Below, one piece after another: positions 43,002 through 52,756 of a stretch of DNA of 64,000 bases; position 1 is the stretch's first letter, and the number at the start of each line of letters is the position of its first letter. Source of the DNA: Candidatus Wallbacteria bacterium. GTDB lineage: Bacteria > Muiribacteriota > JAQTZZ01. Location: assembly GCA_028687545.1 (NCBI GenBank), contig JAQTZZ010000019.1, positions 1 to 64,000 on the forward strand, written 5' to 3'. The position numbers and the translations under genes are program-made. The notes under the pieces were generated by a model. It worked only from the letters and a program-made list of their open reading frames with translations. It made no database searches and was not told the origin of the DNA.

Positions 43002-45929
43002 TTATTGGTTGGGGTCAATCGATATACCTACACCTTTATCTACCAATATCCGACGCTCGATTTCCGGGTCTTCAAGCTCACCGGCCACCAATCGGGCTGC
43101 CAGACGCAAATTTTCCAATTCCGCATGCCTCACTTCAGCTTTCACCTTGCGCACATCTTCAACCCGATGTAACAGTTTGAAATCCTCTAGCAAAGGATGT
43201 GAACCTGGCAGTGCTTCAATAAACAATTGACCCACAGGAATACTAATATCGTCCCAGGTACGCCTGGCTGCCGTCAAATAGTCCAACAACTCAGCACACA
43301 GATTATGTCGTTCCCTTTCACTAGCTGCTTGCCATCTAGAATCAAACTTCACCCAATCAAATTCAACAGCCTGGTCAGGATCGCGCACCCCCAGATAATC
43401 ATCAACAAAATCCTGGAGCATAAAATCAGTTAGATCGGTATTTTTCTTTAAGGGAAAAATCATGTAATTACCCTTATATCCAATGGGATTGTCCAAATCA
43501 GCGATCTCGTTAAGTTGAACTTTATCTTTAGGTAATGGAAGAACTCCTCCCCCCTTATAATCCCCCTGAATTGTAATATACTTTTGAAATTGCTTAACTG
43601 CATCTGGAATCGTTACTTTTTGATCACCAGCAAGCACTGGATGCTGTGGTTTTGCTACCGCAGACCCGGAAACCACTGAAAAATCCGAGAGTTCTGGATT
43701 AACCCCGGGGCATGTAATTTCTTGTTTATAAAGCCTGAAGAATCTTTGGTCAGGTGGTTCATGATCCCATATCGCCTGCATGTAATACAAAATATTTTGT
43801 TTGACATGAATACGGAGCTGATCAATTGCCACATGGCGGTTATACTGCTGCTGGAGGGCTGCCTCATATTTCTGGGTAGCTTTTTCATACGCATCGGTTG
43901 TCTGTTTTAATCTGTCCTGAGCATCCGCAAGGGCTGCTTCGGCATATTCCAGGCGAGTTTTAATTGCCTTGCGGTATGCCTCCAGTTTGTCTGCCTCTAA
44001 TTCCTCAATCTTACCCGCTACTCCAAACGAAAATATCTTTGCAACAGTAGGTATATCACTTGCAGCAGCTTTTACAAGATCTTCTTTTTCAGTTGTATCA
44101 GTCAGCCAGTTGCGAAGTGTGTCACGCATGTCGATTTGAGCATTAACTTTGCTCTCCAAAGCTTTTGCAAGTCCCAACTGATTTTTCCAATGCGCTTTTA
44201 AAACTTCAATTGATACTTCATCGCCTGCCATTCCCGATGTAAGATACTCAAGTGCCGGTCTGAAAGAATCATCCAACAAAACTCGAGATAGAATCCATTG
44301 ATATTTAATCAACCAGGATTCATCAATTTCATTGGGGGCAGGGACATCTTGTGCTACTAAAATAACAGCCTGGGCGCGGTAAATAGATTCACTAATTCGA
44401 TATCTACGCTGCAATTCATAAAATAAATAAGTAACAGTAATTTCATTGTTTGGGTTGGAAATCTCTCCGGAAGTGGTTTCTTCTGTTTCAGTTGATGAGA
44501 TGCAGTCAACTTCAACCGATCTTTCAAGGCGATATTCTTGTGCTGCCTTTAGGGTGGCTTCATGGAATTCTTTCTTGTTCGCGACAGATTCCGTGGCTTG
44601 ACTAAGTGAATATTCGGAAGACGTATCCATACTTCCTATGCCTATATTAAACGAACCATGCGCAGTCATCTTGAAATTTGTAGCAGTATTCGCTTTTTGC
44701 ATGATGTCAGCTTCGGCACGGCTTGTTTCTGAGGATTGTTCGGAGTGGGAAGACATGGATTTTTCCAGCTCCTTAACCGCGCGGGAGGTCTTTACATTTA
44801 CTTTCTTAGAATATTTACGCGTTTCTCCTGGCGCCAGAGGGATAGTGGCAACCAAGTCTCCTGCCTGGTATTCACCTGGTTCCCATTTTTGCCGATAGGT
44901 GAGCATAACCCCAAAATTGTAAGATCCAGGAGCGAAAACATCGAATGCATATGGCTCGGATATTGATTTTCCGATCTCTCTGATCAGTTTCTGTAGACGG
45001 CCTCCCTGCGTTTTAGCAGACTCAATAATATTCGCAACGGTATTCTTATCTGTTTCACTAACTTCTGATGGTGCTGACCAGCTAGTATAACCACCTCCAA
45101 CTGAACCATCGGCTGCCGGACTTGTGTAAGAATAATGTTGCTCTTGATAATACTTCGCTGCTATCCGGATAATGGCTAGACGCTGCTCATCATTCATGAT
45201 ACTCCAATAAGGTTCCGCATCAGGGAATATTAAACGGACAGCGTGTGGCATCGGTGGTATAGATGATGTAATCATATTTTCAACATCTCTGATAAATTCA
45301 TTAAGATCATCTATGTCCATTTCGCTTTCATCATCGCTTTTACATGGATTTAATAAAAAACCGGGCAATTGGATTCCGAGATTGTGACATCCTATTACAG
45401 CTTCCCGGAATAATTGTTCAACCTGTTTTTTTAAGCTGGCATCAAAGGCATGAACCCAGATATTTTCAAAGGCAAGTTGAAGAACATGAAAATCATGAAA
45501 AGAAGTTGCATCTGCCGGACCGCCCTTGAGGTTTTTTATTGCTTGGAGATCGCCTAGAACAGATTCGACATCTGGGCGAGACGGCAAAAGTTTCATGACT
45601 TGTTCGGACACACTGAGTAAAATTGCATTGCGCGGATCATCGGGTGTTGCAGAAGCAGCCATCAATTTACAAAGCGTATCAAGATGACCCAACGCTTCGC
45701 CTGCATCTTGCAGCTTGATTGTACCTTTGTTAACTTCCGTAAATTGATCAATAATCGCAACCAATATCGGAAGTGCTGTGCTATCAGCAGGACTGTTAAG
45801 AAAGCTTTTAAGGTCCTTTAGTTCGGTTAATACAGCATTTATCCCTGTCTCTTTAAAGATAGGAGTCTGTAATTCTTTGATTTGTTCAACAACACAATCC
45901 ATCACTGCCTGATTATTATTAATTGGCAT
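43002..45929 (-). CDS. Large coiled-coil protein of unknown family, possible structural or delivery component
   Basis: 975 residues, no signal peptide or membrane helix. The N-terminal 220 residues are helical. Next is a globular part (about 225-420) with YSYTSPAADGSVGGGYTSW and FAPGSYNFGVMLTYRQKWEPGEY, then LAPGETRKYSKKV, a phrase like those of structural proteins that attach filaments. A Ser/Glu-rich coil (about 390-470) and a long coiled coil (about 640-740, EAALADAQDRLKQTTDAYEKA) follow, then a C-terminal domain. It lies 48 bp after the transthyretin-like gene on the same strand, with the two tagged enzymes further downstream. The function is unknown; size and context suggest a scaffold or translocator. 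Confidence 0.6.
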   Translation of the reverse strand: MPINNNQAVMDCVVEQIKELQTPIFKETGINAVLTELKDLKSFLNSPADSTALPILVAIIDQFTEVNKGTIKLQDAGEALGHLDTLCKLMAASATPDDPRNAILLSVSEQVMKLLPSRPDVESVLGDLQAIKNLKGGPADATSFHDFHVLQLAFENIWVHAFDASLKKQVEQLFREAVIGCHNLGIQLPGFLLNPCKSDDESEMDIDDLNEFIRDVENMITSSIPPMPHAVRLIFPDAEPYWSIMNDEQRLAIIRIAAKYYQEQHYSYTSPAADGSVGGGYTSWSAPSEVSETDKNTVANIIESAKTQGGRLQKLIREIGKSISEPYAFDVFAPGSYNFGVMLTYRQKWEPGEYQAGDLVATIPLAPGETRKYSKKVNVKTSRAVKELEKSMSSHSEQSSETSRAEADIMQKANTATNFKMTAHGSFNIGIGSMDTSSEYSLSQATESVANKKEFHEATLKAAQEYRLERSVEVDCISSTETEETTSGEISNPNNEITVTYLFYELQRRYRISESIYRAQAVILVAQDVPAPNEIDESWLIKYQWILSRVLLDDSFRPALEYLTSGMAGDEVSIEVLKAHWKNQLGLAKALESKVNAQIDMRDTLRNWLTDTTEKEDLVKAAASDIPTVAKIFSFGVAGKIEELEADKLEAYRKAIKTRLEYAEAALADAQDRLKQTTDAYEKATQKYEAALQQQYNRHVAIDQLRIHVKQNILYYMQAIWDHEPPDQRFFRLYKQEITCPGVNPELSDFSVVSGSAVAKPQHPVLAGDQKVTIPDAVKQFQKYITIQGDYKGGGVLPLPKDKVQLNEIADLDNPIGYKGNYMIFPLKKNTDLTDFMLQDFVDDYLGVRDPDQAVEFDWVKFDSRWQAASERERHNLCAELLDYLTAARRTWDDISIPVGQLFIEALPGSHPLLEDFKLLHRVEDVRKVKAEVRHAELENLRLAARLVAGELEDPEIERRILVDKGVGISIDPNQ

Positions 45930-45977
45930 ATTCTCCTTCTCCTTTACTTAGTTAATTTTGCCTGAGTTTGCATGAAA

Positions 45978-46919
45978 TTATTTTTCATGCTCTGCGATGT
46001 ATTTATTCACAAGGTCTTCCGCGGATGGGATGTTAATATCACGGACCCGGATAAGGTCAGTCACGCCGCGATTAGCTTCAAACTTTTTTTTCAGCTCGTC
46101 TTTCTCGATTCTTCCTGTAATTTTACCGTTATCAATTTTTAACCCAATCGTTTGTAAATCATCTTCGCTAAGAGTCAGACGAAATTTGCCTTGAATCTCA
46201 TTGAAACGCTCACAGCTCTTAATTATGACCTCGTTCTGCATACGTTCAAGGTGAGAGGGATCCTTGAGAAGTCGCTTACGATTCTTTAAGTGCTTTGGAA
46301 TAGCTGATAAGTTTTTAAATTTCTCTTTTGCCGATGCCCTTATTTCTGCCGCTTTATCTGATTCAACTTGCATTCTAGGTGCTAATTTGACCTTTAAGTT
46401 ATCGCGAAAAATATAGGCTTGTTCAATCGCATTAAACAAATGCAGACTGGCAGTTTCACTCTTGTTATCGATTCTCTGGGAAGTATTTGATGGAATTTGA
46501 TGTTCATCAAGTTGTGCCTGTAATAACCGGATGATATAAGCTTCTTCTGAACCGGCATCATTTCTAGGTATTGATGATATATAGAGTATTCGCTGCTCTG
46601 GAGGCAATGGATAAGGGCGCTTAACGTCTCGAATATCTTCAGGGGCGAATACTACAATAAGCAGATCAGGACGTGTCTCATTGCCGGAAAAATCTAGCTC
46701 ATCACTGCTAAAGGCAAATACCCCATCCTGATTTGTCAAAACCGATCCAATTCTTTTGCCTAAATGCCCCAGACTTTCTGGCATAGATTCTCGAAGATTT
46801 AGGCTGCTAATAGAAGCAATTCCTTGTGTGGTTCTATCTGAGTCATAAGCTGCAATCACTAAATTGGGGATACCTGCATTGGACTCTTTTACCAGTACAC
46901 GCCCATAAATTTTCTTCAT
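45978..46919 (-). CDS. Protein with N-terminal transthyretin/carboxypeptidase-regulatory-like domain
   Basis: 313 residues. The first 110 residues have the pattern of a transthyretin-like beta sandwich: KIYGRVLVKESNAGIPNLVIAAYDSD, IGSVLTNQDGVFAFSSDEL, PDLLIVVFAPED. The rest is helical and charged with no recognised family. It is the first gene of the minus-strand cluster with the 975-residue protein and the two tagged enzymes. Similar beta modules occur at the N-terminus of some insecticidal-toxin-like and surface proteins, which is suggestive only. There is no signal peptide. Confidence 0.6.
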   Translation of the reverse strand: MKKIYGRVLVKESNAGIPNLVIAAYDSDRTTQGIASISSLNLRESMPESLGHLGKRIGSVLTNQDGVFAFSSDELDFSGNETRPDLLIVVFAPEDIRDVKRPYPLPPEQRILYISSIPRNDAGSEEAYIIRLLQAQLDEHQIPSNTSQRIDNKSETASLHLFNAIEQAYIFRDNLKVKLAPRMQVESDKAAEIRASAKEKFKNLSAIPKHLKNRKRLLKDPSHLERMQNEVIIKSCERFNEIQGKFRLTLSEDDLQTIGLKIDNGKITGRIEKDELKKKFEANRGVTDLIRVRDINIPSAEDLVNKYIAEHEK

Positions 46920-47110
46920 AGATTCACCTCAACTTTAGATTTTGTGAACTGATCAGGGGAATTTCAACCCAGTCAATCATAGAATCGGACGGGACACTCA
47001 CTCGCTATCTTTTTTTATCAGCAAACATGATGCTACTTAGTCTATACTGGGTTTGAATGTATTGCAAATCATACTCAATAGCTGTTGCTGTCAACCCAAC
47101 GTAGGCCCAA

Positions 47111-47139
47111 TTGCTAAACAAACACAAAATCTGTATGAT
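47111..47139 (+). promoter_or_regulatory. Promoter of the aroKB-aroQ-trpBA operon, leaderless arrangement
   Basis: TTGCTA (47111-47116), 17-bp spacer, TATGAT (47134-47139) with a TG one base upstream. The ATG at 47146 is seven bases past the -10 box, where transcription would begin, and no ribosome-binding site is present. Confidence 0.55.
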
Positions 47140-47145
47140 ACTTCC

Positions 47146-48714
47146 ATGCCTGGAAACATCATACTCACCGGTTTTTTCGGCAGCGGCAAAAAAACGATCG
47201 GCAGGATCCTGGCCGAAAAATGCGGCTTTTCTTTCCTCTCCACCGACCTTTTCATGGAACTTGAAGAGCGAGCCATACTCGGCGATGCTTTTTTTCCGGG
47301 CGAGGAAATCCTCTATCATCCCTGTTCCCTCGAACTTGCTGAAAAAATTTCCCCTCTCTCAGGGACTGTGATCGCCTGGGGCAGCCGCGCACCGTTCGAT
47401 GAGGAATACAGGAAGCTGTTTTCGAAAAGCGACCGGATAGTCTACCTTCATGTTGATCACGATATTTTTCTGGACAGGGTCGAGCACCGCCTGCTGCCGC
47501 TTGAATGGGACAGGCAGAAGCTCTCAGACCTTTATCAGGAACTGTCGGAATCGCATGTGCAGGCGGACCATACCTGCGATACCTCGATGCGCGAAGCCGG
47601 ACAGGCAGCAGAGGAGATCGCATCAGCTCTCAATCTTCCCAGGGCTTCTGAAGAAACTTATTCAGAAGACATCAAAACCGATGCCTCAGGGAAGCATGTG
47701 ATCCAGGTAGGAAACAAGCTGTCTTCTTTCCTGTCCGATCGAGTGAAAGAGTTAGCTCCCAGGAAAGTCGCCATCATCTCCAACCCGCTGGTAGCCTCCC
47801 TTTTTTTCAACAAGATCGCCGGCCTTTGCGGGGAGACCGAAATTCAGGCCTTTTGCGTGCCTGACGGCGAAGAATTCAAAACCCTTTCTACTGCTGAGCG
47901 CATTTACGGTTTCCTGCTCACAGAAGGTTACTCCAGGTCAGACCTCCTGATCGCGCTGGGCGGAGGTGTAATCGGCGACCTCTGCGGCTTTGTGGCCTCT
48001 ACCTATAAGCGCGGAATGCCGGTGATTCAGATTCCCACCACACTGCTCGCTCAGGTGGATTCCGCGATCGGCGGCAAGACTGGAATCAATCACTCCAGGG
48101 GCAAGAATATGATCGGCACCTTTTACCAGCCTGAAATGGTGATTTCAAGCACAGCTTTCCTCCAGTGCCTGCCTGAGCGTGAATTTCGGAACGGCCTGGC
48201 AGAAGTGATTAAATACGCAATCATCCGTGATCATAAACTTTTCTCGTTTTTAGCGGACAGAAAATCAGACATCCTGGCGAGGAAACCGGAAACTCTGCAG
48301 CAGATCGTTTCCTGCTGCTCGAAAATCAAGACCTGCATAGTATCAAAGGACGAACGCGAAGAACTCGGCATCAGGGAAGTGCTGAATTTCGGGCATACAG
48401 TAGGTCATATGATCGAAACCCTGACCGGTTATACCCGCTATAGACATGGAGAAGCCGTGGCGATCGGCATGGCTGTGGAAGCTCAAATCTGCAGAGACAA
48501 GGGATTTTTGAAGAAAAAAGACTGTGAGAAAATCCTGACCCTGATTTCTGATTATTCGCTTCCTGTCTCAATTCCTGAAGATATTGATTCCACAAGATTC
48601 AAGGAAATGCTCACCCAGGACAAAAAAGTCAGGCAGGACATGATCAGGCTGCCTGTGCCGGAAAAGATCGGCAGAGCGGAAGTGAAGGAGGTAGAATGCG
48701 GAAAATTCTTGTAA
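47146..48714 (+). CDS. aroKB: Shikimate kinase-like domain fused to 3-dehydroquinate synthase
   Basis: 522 residues from the ATG at 47146; the frame is open to a TTG at 47053 but only the later part is conserved. Residues 1-165 resemble shikimate kinase with P-loop GFFGSGKKTIGR and an STD motif. The usual substrate Arg after the GE motif (FR..E) and the GGG loop are not seen (VIAWGSRAPFDEE instead), so kinase activity is doubtful. Residues 185-522 are AroB: PDGEEFKTL, GGGVIGDLCGFVASTYKRG, PTTLLAQVDSAIGGKTGINH, NGLAEVIKYA, and zinc-ligand histidines in NFGHTVGHMIE and RHGEAVAIGM. It overlaps aroQ by 19 bp. Confidence 0.9.
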   Translation: MPGNIILTGFFGSGKKTIGRILAEKCGFSFLSTDLFMELEERAILGDAFFPGEEILYHPCSLELAEKISPLSGTVIAWGSRAPFDEEYRKLFSKSDRIVYLHVDHDIFLDRVEHRLLPLEWDRQKLSDLYQELSESHVQADHTCDTSMREAGQAAEEIASALNLPRASEETYSEDIKTDASGKHVIQVGNKLSSFLSDRVKELAPRKVAIISNPLVASLFFNKIAGLCGETEIQAFCVPDGEEFKTLSTAERIYGFLLTEGYSRSDLLIALGGGVIGDLCGFVASTYKRGMPVIQIPTTLLAQVDSAIGGKTGINHSRGKNMIGTFYQPEMVISSTAFLQCLPEREFRNGLAEVIKYAIIRDHKLFSFLADRKSDILARKPETLQQIVSCCSKIKTCIVSKDEREELGIREVLNFGHTVGHMIETLTGYTRYRHGEAVAIGMAVEAQICRDKGFLKKKDCEKILTLISDYSLPVSIPEDIDSTRFKEMLTQDKKVRQDMIRLPVPEKIGRAEVKEVECGKFL

Positions 48715-49124
48715 TCCACGGTCCTAATCTGAATCTGCTGGGAGAAAGAAAACCTGAAATTTACGGCAATCTGACCCTGGATCAAATCAACCGGAAAATC
48801 GAACAATCAGCGAAGCAGTTCAAAATCTCTGTCCTGATTCTGCAGTCAAACAGCGAAGGGGAAATCATCGATGCGATTCAGACTGCCGGAGACTGTGCTG
48901 GATTAATAATCAATCCTGGCGCATACACCCATTATTCCTATGCGATCCGCGACGCCATCGAAGCCATCAAAATCCCCACAATCGAAGTGCATCTAACAAA
49001 CATCCACGCCAGGGAACCCTTCAGGAGTGAATCGGTGATCGCTCCGGTCTGCACTGGTCAGATCAGCGGACTTGGATGTAAGGGCTATCTGCTGGCTCTG
49101 GACTGTCTCGCCAAAGGCCTCTGA
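48696..49124 (+). CDS. aroQ: 3-dehydroquinate dehydratase, type II
   Basis: 142 residues, dodecameric type II enzyme making 3-dehydroshikimate. Signatures are [18 protein letters not shown] (catalytic Tyr and Arg loop), [30 protein letters not shown] (catalytic Asn region) and [14 protein letters not shown] (catalytic His). A GGAGG site sits inside the end of aroKB. One base separates its stop from the trpB ATG. Confidence 0.96.
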   Translation: MRKILVIHGPNLNLLGERKPEIYGNLTLDQINRKIEQSAKQFKISVLILQSNSEGEIIDAIQTAGDCAGLIINPGAYTHYSYAIRDAIEAIKIPTIEVHLTNIHAREPFRSESVIAPVCTGQISGLGCKGYLLALDCLAKGL

Positions 49125-49125
49125 A

Positions 49126-50307
49126 ATGAAACGGCAGACTCCGGACAAGTCCGGCTACTTCGGGAACTTCGGTGGCAGATTCGTACCTGAAACGCTGATG
49201 GGAGCCCTGTCTGAACTGGACGAGGCATTCAACTGCCTGCGGAGCGATAAAAAATTCAATCAGGAATTCAAAAACCTGCTGGCTGAATATGTAGGCCGTC
49301 CTTCCCCGCTTTATTTTGCCGCCAGGCTGACCGAAGAAGCTGGAGGCGCGAAGATTTACCTGAAACGCGAAGACCTTCTGCATACGGGTGCGCACAAAAT
49401 CAATAATGCAGTCGGTCAGATACTCCTGGCTCGCGCTATCGGCAAAAAAAGAATTATCGCCGAAACAGGGGCCGGCCAGCATGGAGTAGCTACAGCTACA
49501 GCCTGTGCTCTGATGGGGTTGGAATGCTGCGTTTACATGGGATCTGAAGACATCCGCCGCCAGAAAATGAACGTTTTCCGGATGAATCTGCTCGGCGCAA
49601 GGGTAATTCCTGTGGATTCAGGCACAAAGACACTCAAGGACGCCATCAATGAAGCAATCCGGGACTGGGTGACCAACGTAGGAAACACGCACTACTGCAT
49701 CGGCTCTGTGGTCGGTCCTCACCCTTATCCATTCATGGTACGGGAATTCCAGTCTGTGATCGGGAAAGAAGCCAGAAAGCAGATCCTCAAACTGGAAGGA
49801 CGACTGCCTGATGCTGTGATCGCCTGCGTAGGCGGAGGCAGCAATGCGATGGGTATTTTCCACCCGTTTGTAAACGACAAGGTCCGCCTGATCGGAGTAG
49901 AAGCAGGGGGAAAAGGCCTTTCCACAGGAAAACATGCCGCTACGCTTGCGACAGGCAGAATCGGAGTGCTGCATGGCGCCAGAAGCTACCTGATGCAGGA
50001 TCAGGACGGGCAGATACTTTCCACTCATTCGGTCTCAGCAGGACTGGATTATTCAGGAGTAGGCCCGGAACATTCTTATTACAAAGATTCCGGACGGGCT
50101 GATTACACTTCAGCAACTGACAAGGAAGCTCTGCAGGCTTTCAGGACTCTCTGCCGGCTGGAAGGCATCATCCCGGCTCTGGAGAGTTCCCATGCAATCG
50201 CCCATGCCCTGAAGACAGCCAAAACCTTCCGAAAAAACAGCATTCTCATCGTTAATCTCTCAGGCAGAGGCGATAAAGACCTTGAAATCATGGAAGGCCT
50301 GGCATGA
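49126..50307 (+). CDS. trpB: Tryptophan synthase beta chain
   Basis: 393 residues from the ATG at 49126; an upstream in-frame start at 49072 lies within aroQ and encodes nothing conserved. It has [14 protein letters not shown], the PLP lysine Lys91 in [21 protein letters not shown], the serine/phosphate loop GGGSNAMG and [13 protein letters not shown]. It condenses indole with serine. It is the canonical TrpB1 form that works with TrpA. Its stop overlaps trpA by 4 bp. Confidence 0.97.
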   Translation: MKRQTPDKSGYFGNFGGRFVPETLMGALSELDEAFNCLRSDKKFNQEFKNLLAEYVGRPSPLYFAARLTEEAGGAKIYLKREDLLHTGAHKINNAVGQILLARAIGKKRIIAETGAGQHGVATATACALMGLECCVYMGSEDIRRQKMNVFRMNLLGARVIPVDSGTKTLKDAINEAIRDWVTNVGNTHYCIGSVVGPHPYPFMVREFQSVIGKEARKQILKLEGRLPDAVIACVGGGSNAMGIFHPFVNDKVRLIGVEAGGKGLSTGKHAATLATGRIGVLHGARSYLMQDQDGQILSTHSVSAGLDYSGVGPEHSYYKDSGRADYTSATDKEALQAFRTLCRLEGIIPALESSHAIAHALKTAKTFRKNSILIVNLSGRGDKDLEIMEGLA

Positions 50308-51068
50308 AAATCAGCGAAAAATTTCAGGAACTCAGAAAAAAAAGAGCAAAAGCCTTTATTCCATATTTCACGGCCGGCTTTCCGGATCTTAAAAAAAGTC
50401 TTTCACTCCTCCGGATGGCCGCTGCAAACGGTGCAGACATCATTGAAATTGGCTACCCTTTTTCAGACCCTGTGGCAGACGGGAAAACCATCCAGCAGTC
50501 TTCACAGTCCGCACTTGAATCAGGCATTACCTTACCAGCGCTTCTATCAGGCGTCAAAAAGCTCAAGATGACTGTCCCGCTAATTCTGATGTCATACCTG
50601 AATCCTCTGATGGCTTATGGAGAAAAGCGGATTTTCGGCGATCTTCAGGCAGCGGGCTTTTCAGGGCTGATCATTCCAGACATGCCGCTTGAAGAAACCT
50701 CAGACTGGGCTCTGAAAGCTGAGAAAAGCGGAATCGCACTGATCCTTCTGGCTGCTCCTAATTCCACACCGGAAAGGATCAAGAAAATCGCTGATATTTC
50801 GCAGGGTTTCATTTACTGCGTCAGCATCACTGGAGTGACCGGAGGAAGGAAAACGCTTCCCGCAGGACTCCGCGATTTCCTGCTGCAGGTGAAAAAATGC
50901 ACGGACAAAGCGCTCTGTCTTGGTTTCGGTATCTCAAATCCTGATCAGGCTGCGAAATTTTCCCCTCTGGTGGATGGAGTGATCGTGGGCAGCAGGCTGG
51001 TGGAAGCAATAAAAAAAGGCGAAGACCTGGAAAAACTGATCAGGGAATTCAAGAAGGCTCTGCTGTAA
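50304..51068 (+). CDS. trpA: Tryptophan synthase alpha chain
   Basis: 254 residues, (beta-alpha)8 barrel that cleaves indole-3-glycerol phosphate. Catalytic Glu48 is in [17 protein letters not shown], with the second catalytic Asp in that same segment (residue 59). [19 protein letters not shown] and GFGIS, the phosphate loop, are present. It ends the aroKB-aroQ-trpB-trpA operon. Confidence 0.97.
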   Translation: MKISEKFQELRKKRAKAFIPYFTAGFPDLKKSLSLLRMAAANGADIIEIGYPFSDPVADGKTIQQSSQSALESGITLPALLSGVKKLKMTVPLILMSYLNPLMAYGEKRIFGDLQAAGFSGLIIPDMPLEETSDWALKAEKSGIALILLAAPNSTPERIKKIADISQGFIYCVSITGVTGGRKTLPAGLRDFLLQVKKCTDKALCLGFGISNPDQAAKFSPLVDGVIVGSRLVEAIKKGEDLEKLIREFKKALL

Positions 51069-51153
51069 TCTTTCCTACAATTTATTAATCCCTTCCGATT
51101 ACTCGGCATTTTTCATTTACCCCATCTGTCTTCCGTTGAGGAAATTCTAATGA

Positions 51154-51159
51154 TATAAT
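51154..51159 (+). promoter_or_regulatory. -10 box giving a leaderless transcript for the nucleotidyltransferase gene
   Basis: A perfect TATAAT ends seven bases before the ATG at 51166; the -35 region (TTCCGT, 51131-51136) is weak. No ribosome-binding site is visible. Confidence 0.45.
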
Positions 51160-51165
51160 ATTCCC

Positions 51166-51705
51166 ATGAATTTTAAAGAACTGCTTTCTCAGCTTGCCTT
51201 TGCTTTGGGATCTCAGAAAGTCGATTATGCCTTGATCGGAGGAGTCTCCCTCGGATTCTGGGGAGTGAACCGCTCCACCTTAGACCTTGATTTTCTGATC
51301 AATTCAGATGACCTGGGAAAGGCCGAATCAATACTCTATGATCTGAAATACAAGTCGTTTTATAAGACGGAGGAAGTGGCCCAGTATCTGCCGGAGGCGG
51401 GTGGGGTCGCAGTGGACATCCTCATCGCCAGGCGCAAATACACGCTGGAAATGCTGAAACAGTCTGAAATACATCATGTTTCCGGATTCAGCCTCAAAGT
51501 GCTCAGACCTGAAGGCATCATCGGCTTGAAATTGCAGGCTATGGGCAACGCGCCTGAAAGGGAGGCGCTTGAGCTTTGCGACATTGAGAGTCTGCTGAAG
51601 AGTAATCCGGGCTTAGACTGGAATCAGTTGAAAGAATATTTCCTTCTATTCAAACGCGAGGATTTGTTTCAGGAACTGAAGGCAAAATATGAAGCTGACA
51701 GATGA
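51166..51705 (+). CDS. Nucleotidyltransferase-fold protein (AbiEii/MNT-like), possible toxin-antitoxin member
   Basis: 179 residues. ALIGGVSLGFWGVNRSTLDLDFLI matches the GG...G..R.T.DLD signature of nucleotidyltransferases related to AbiEii. VAVDILIARR supplies the third acidic residue. A small basic protein gene overlaps its end by 17 bp, suggesting a two-gene unit. The target is unknown. Confidence 0.7.
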   Translation: MNFKELLSQLAFALGSQKVDYALIGGVSLGFWGVNRSTLDLDFLINSDDLGKAESILYDLKYKSFYKTEEVAQYLPEAGGVAVDILIARRKYTLEMLKQSEIHHVSGFSLKVLRPEGIIGLKLQAMGNAPEREALELCDIESLLKSNPGLDWNQLKEYFLLFKREDLFQELKAKYEADR

Positions 51706-51886
51706 AATGAAGCGCGAGATGCTCGAAGATATGGCATCTCAGTCCCGCAGATATGATTTTGAGAGGCTGCGCAGGAAACACACTGTCCCGGTCGAAGTGT
51801 TTCTCGATTTCTGCAGTCAATGGCATAGGCTGTTAGGCGGGAGATTCGAGCACAGGAAGATAAAGGCTGACAAGAACTTGCTTTGA
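51689..51886 (+). CDS. Small basic protein paired with the nucleotidyltransferase
   Basis: 65 residues, highly charged (MKREMLEDMASQSRRYDFERLRRKHTV...), no family recognised. The start lies inside the end of the nucleotidyltransferase gene (17-bp overlap) with a GGAAC-type site only. It is a candidate regulator or antitoxin of that protein. Confidence 0.5.
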   Translation: MKLTDEMKREMLEDMASQSRRYDFERLRRKHTVPVEVFLDFCSQWHRLLGGRFEHRKIKADKNLL

Positions 51887-51929
51887 AGAAGCTGTTGCTT
51901 GAAATCTATCTTGATCAACCGGAGACGAA

Positions 51930-52736
51930 ATGAAATGTTTTATTCTCTTTCTGCTGAATGTCTTCATTCTGTCCGCAGTGACAGCATCCGCAGCTGAAAC
52001 CATGAACACCGCTGAAATCACCCGGGCCTCGTCATCGGATATCTGCTTTTCGGCAGAAGTATTCTTCTTTGGCGGGCACAGCCTTCCATACAGAATTCAC
52101 GTGCCTCTGAACGGAACAAAATCCGGACTGCCGGTGATCCTTTTCCTGCACGGTTCAGGCGAGCGGGGCAGTGATAACCAGATCACTCTTGTGAATGGCC
52201 CGCTCAAGATCCTGGAATTCACCATCAGGAAGAAAATGCCGGCTATCATCATTGTCCCGCAATGCCCGGCTGATCTCAGGTGGGTCGACGTGGACTGGGC
52301 TACCGACACTCACGAAATGCCGGTCAATATCTCCTGGCCGCTCGATCTGGCCGTGAAACTTGCGGATAGCGTGATCGAAAGCCGGCAGGCTGATAAGTCC
52401 CGCTTCTATCTGACCGGACTTTCCATGGGCGGTTTCGGCACCTGGGACCTGCTGCAGAGAATGCCGGAAAAATTCGCGGCAGCCCTGCCTCTCTGCGGAG
52501 GTGGAGACACGAAACTGGCCGCGAAAGTCGCCACAGTACCGGTCTGGGCCTTCCACGGAAGCGTTGATACCACCGTAAAACCAGTCCGTTCCCGCTCCAT
52601 GGTGGAGGCTGTAAAGGGAGCGGGTGGCAGCATAAAATACACTGAATATCAGGGAGAAGGGCACAATGTCTGGGCGCAAACCTATGCTTCCAGCGAAGTC
52701 CTGCTCTGGCTCTTTGATCAGAAGTTAAAAAAATGA
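51930..52736 (+). CDS. Secreted alpha/beta-hydrolase (phospholipase/esterase-like)
   Basis: 268 residues with a signal peptide (about 1-22). Alpha/beta-hydrolase features: LPVILFLHGSGERGSDN (oxyanion hole), nucleophile Ser in TGLSMGGFGTWDLL, Asp in FHGSVDTTVKP and His in GEGHNVWAQTY. The pattern matches the predicted-peptidase/esterase group often annotated as phospholipase/carboxylesterase. The substrate is unknown. A GGAG-type site precedes the ATG. Confidence 0.85.
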   Translation: MKCFILFLLNVFILSAVTASAAETMNTAEITRASSSDICFSAEVFFFGGHSLPYRIHVPLNGTKSGLPVILFLHGSGERGSDNQITLVNGPLKILEFTIRKKMPAIIIVPQCPADLRWVDVDWATDTHEMPVNISWPLDLAVKLADSVIESRQADKSRFYLTGLSMGGFGTWDLLQRMPEKFAAALPLCGGGDTKLAAKVATVPVWAFHGSVDTTVKPVRSRSMVEAVKGAGGSIKYTEYQGEGHNVWAQTYASSEVLLWLFDQKLKK

Positions 52737-52756
52737 AACTGGGTTCAGTTACTTTC

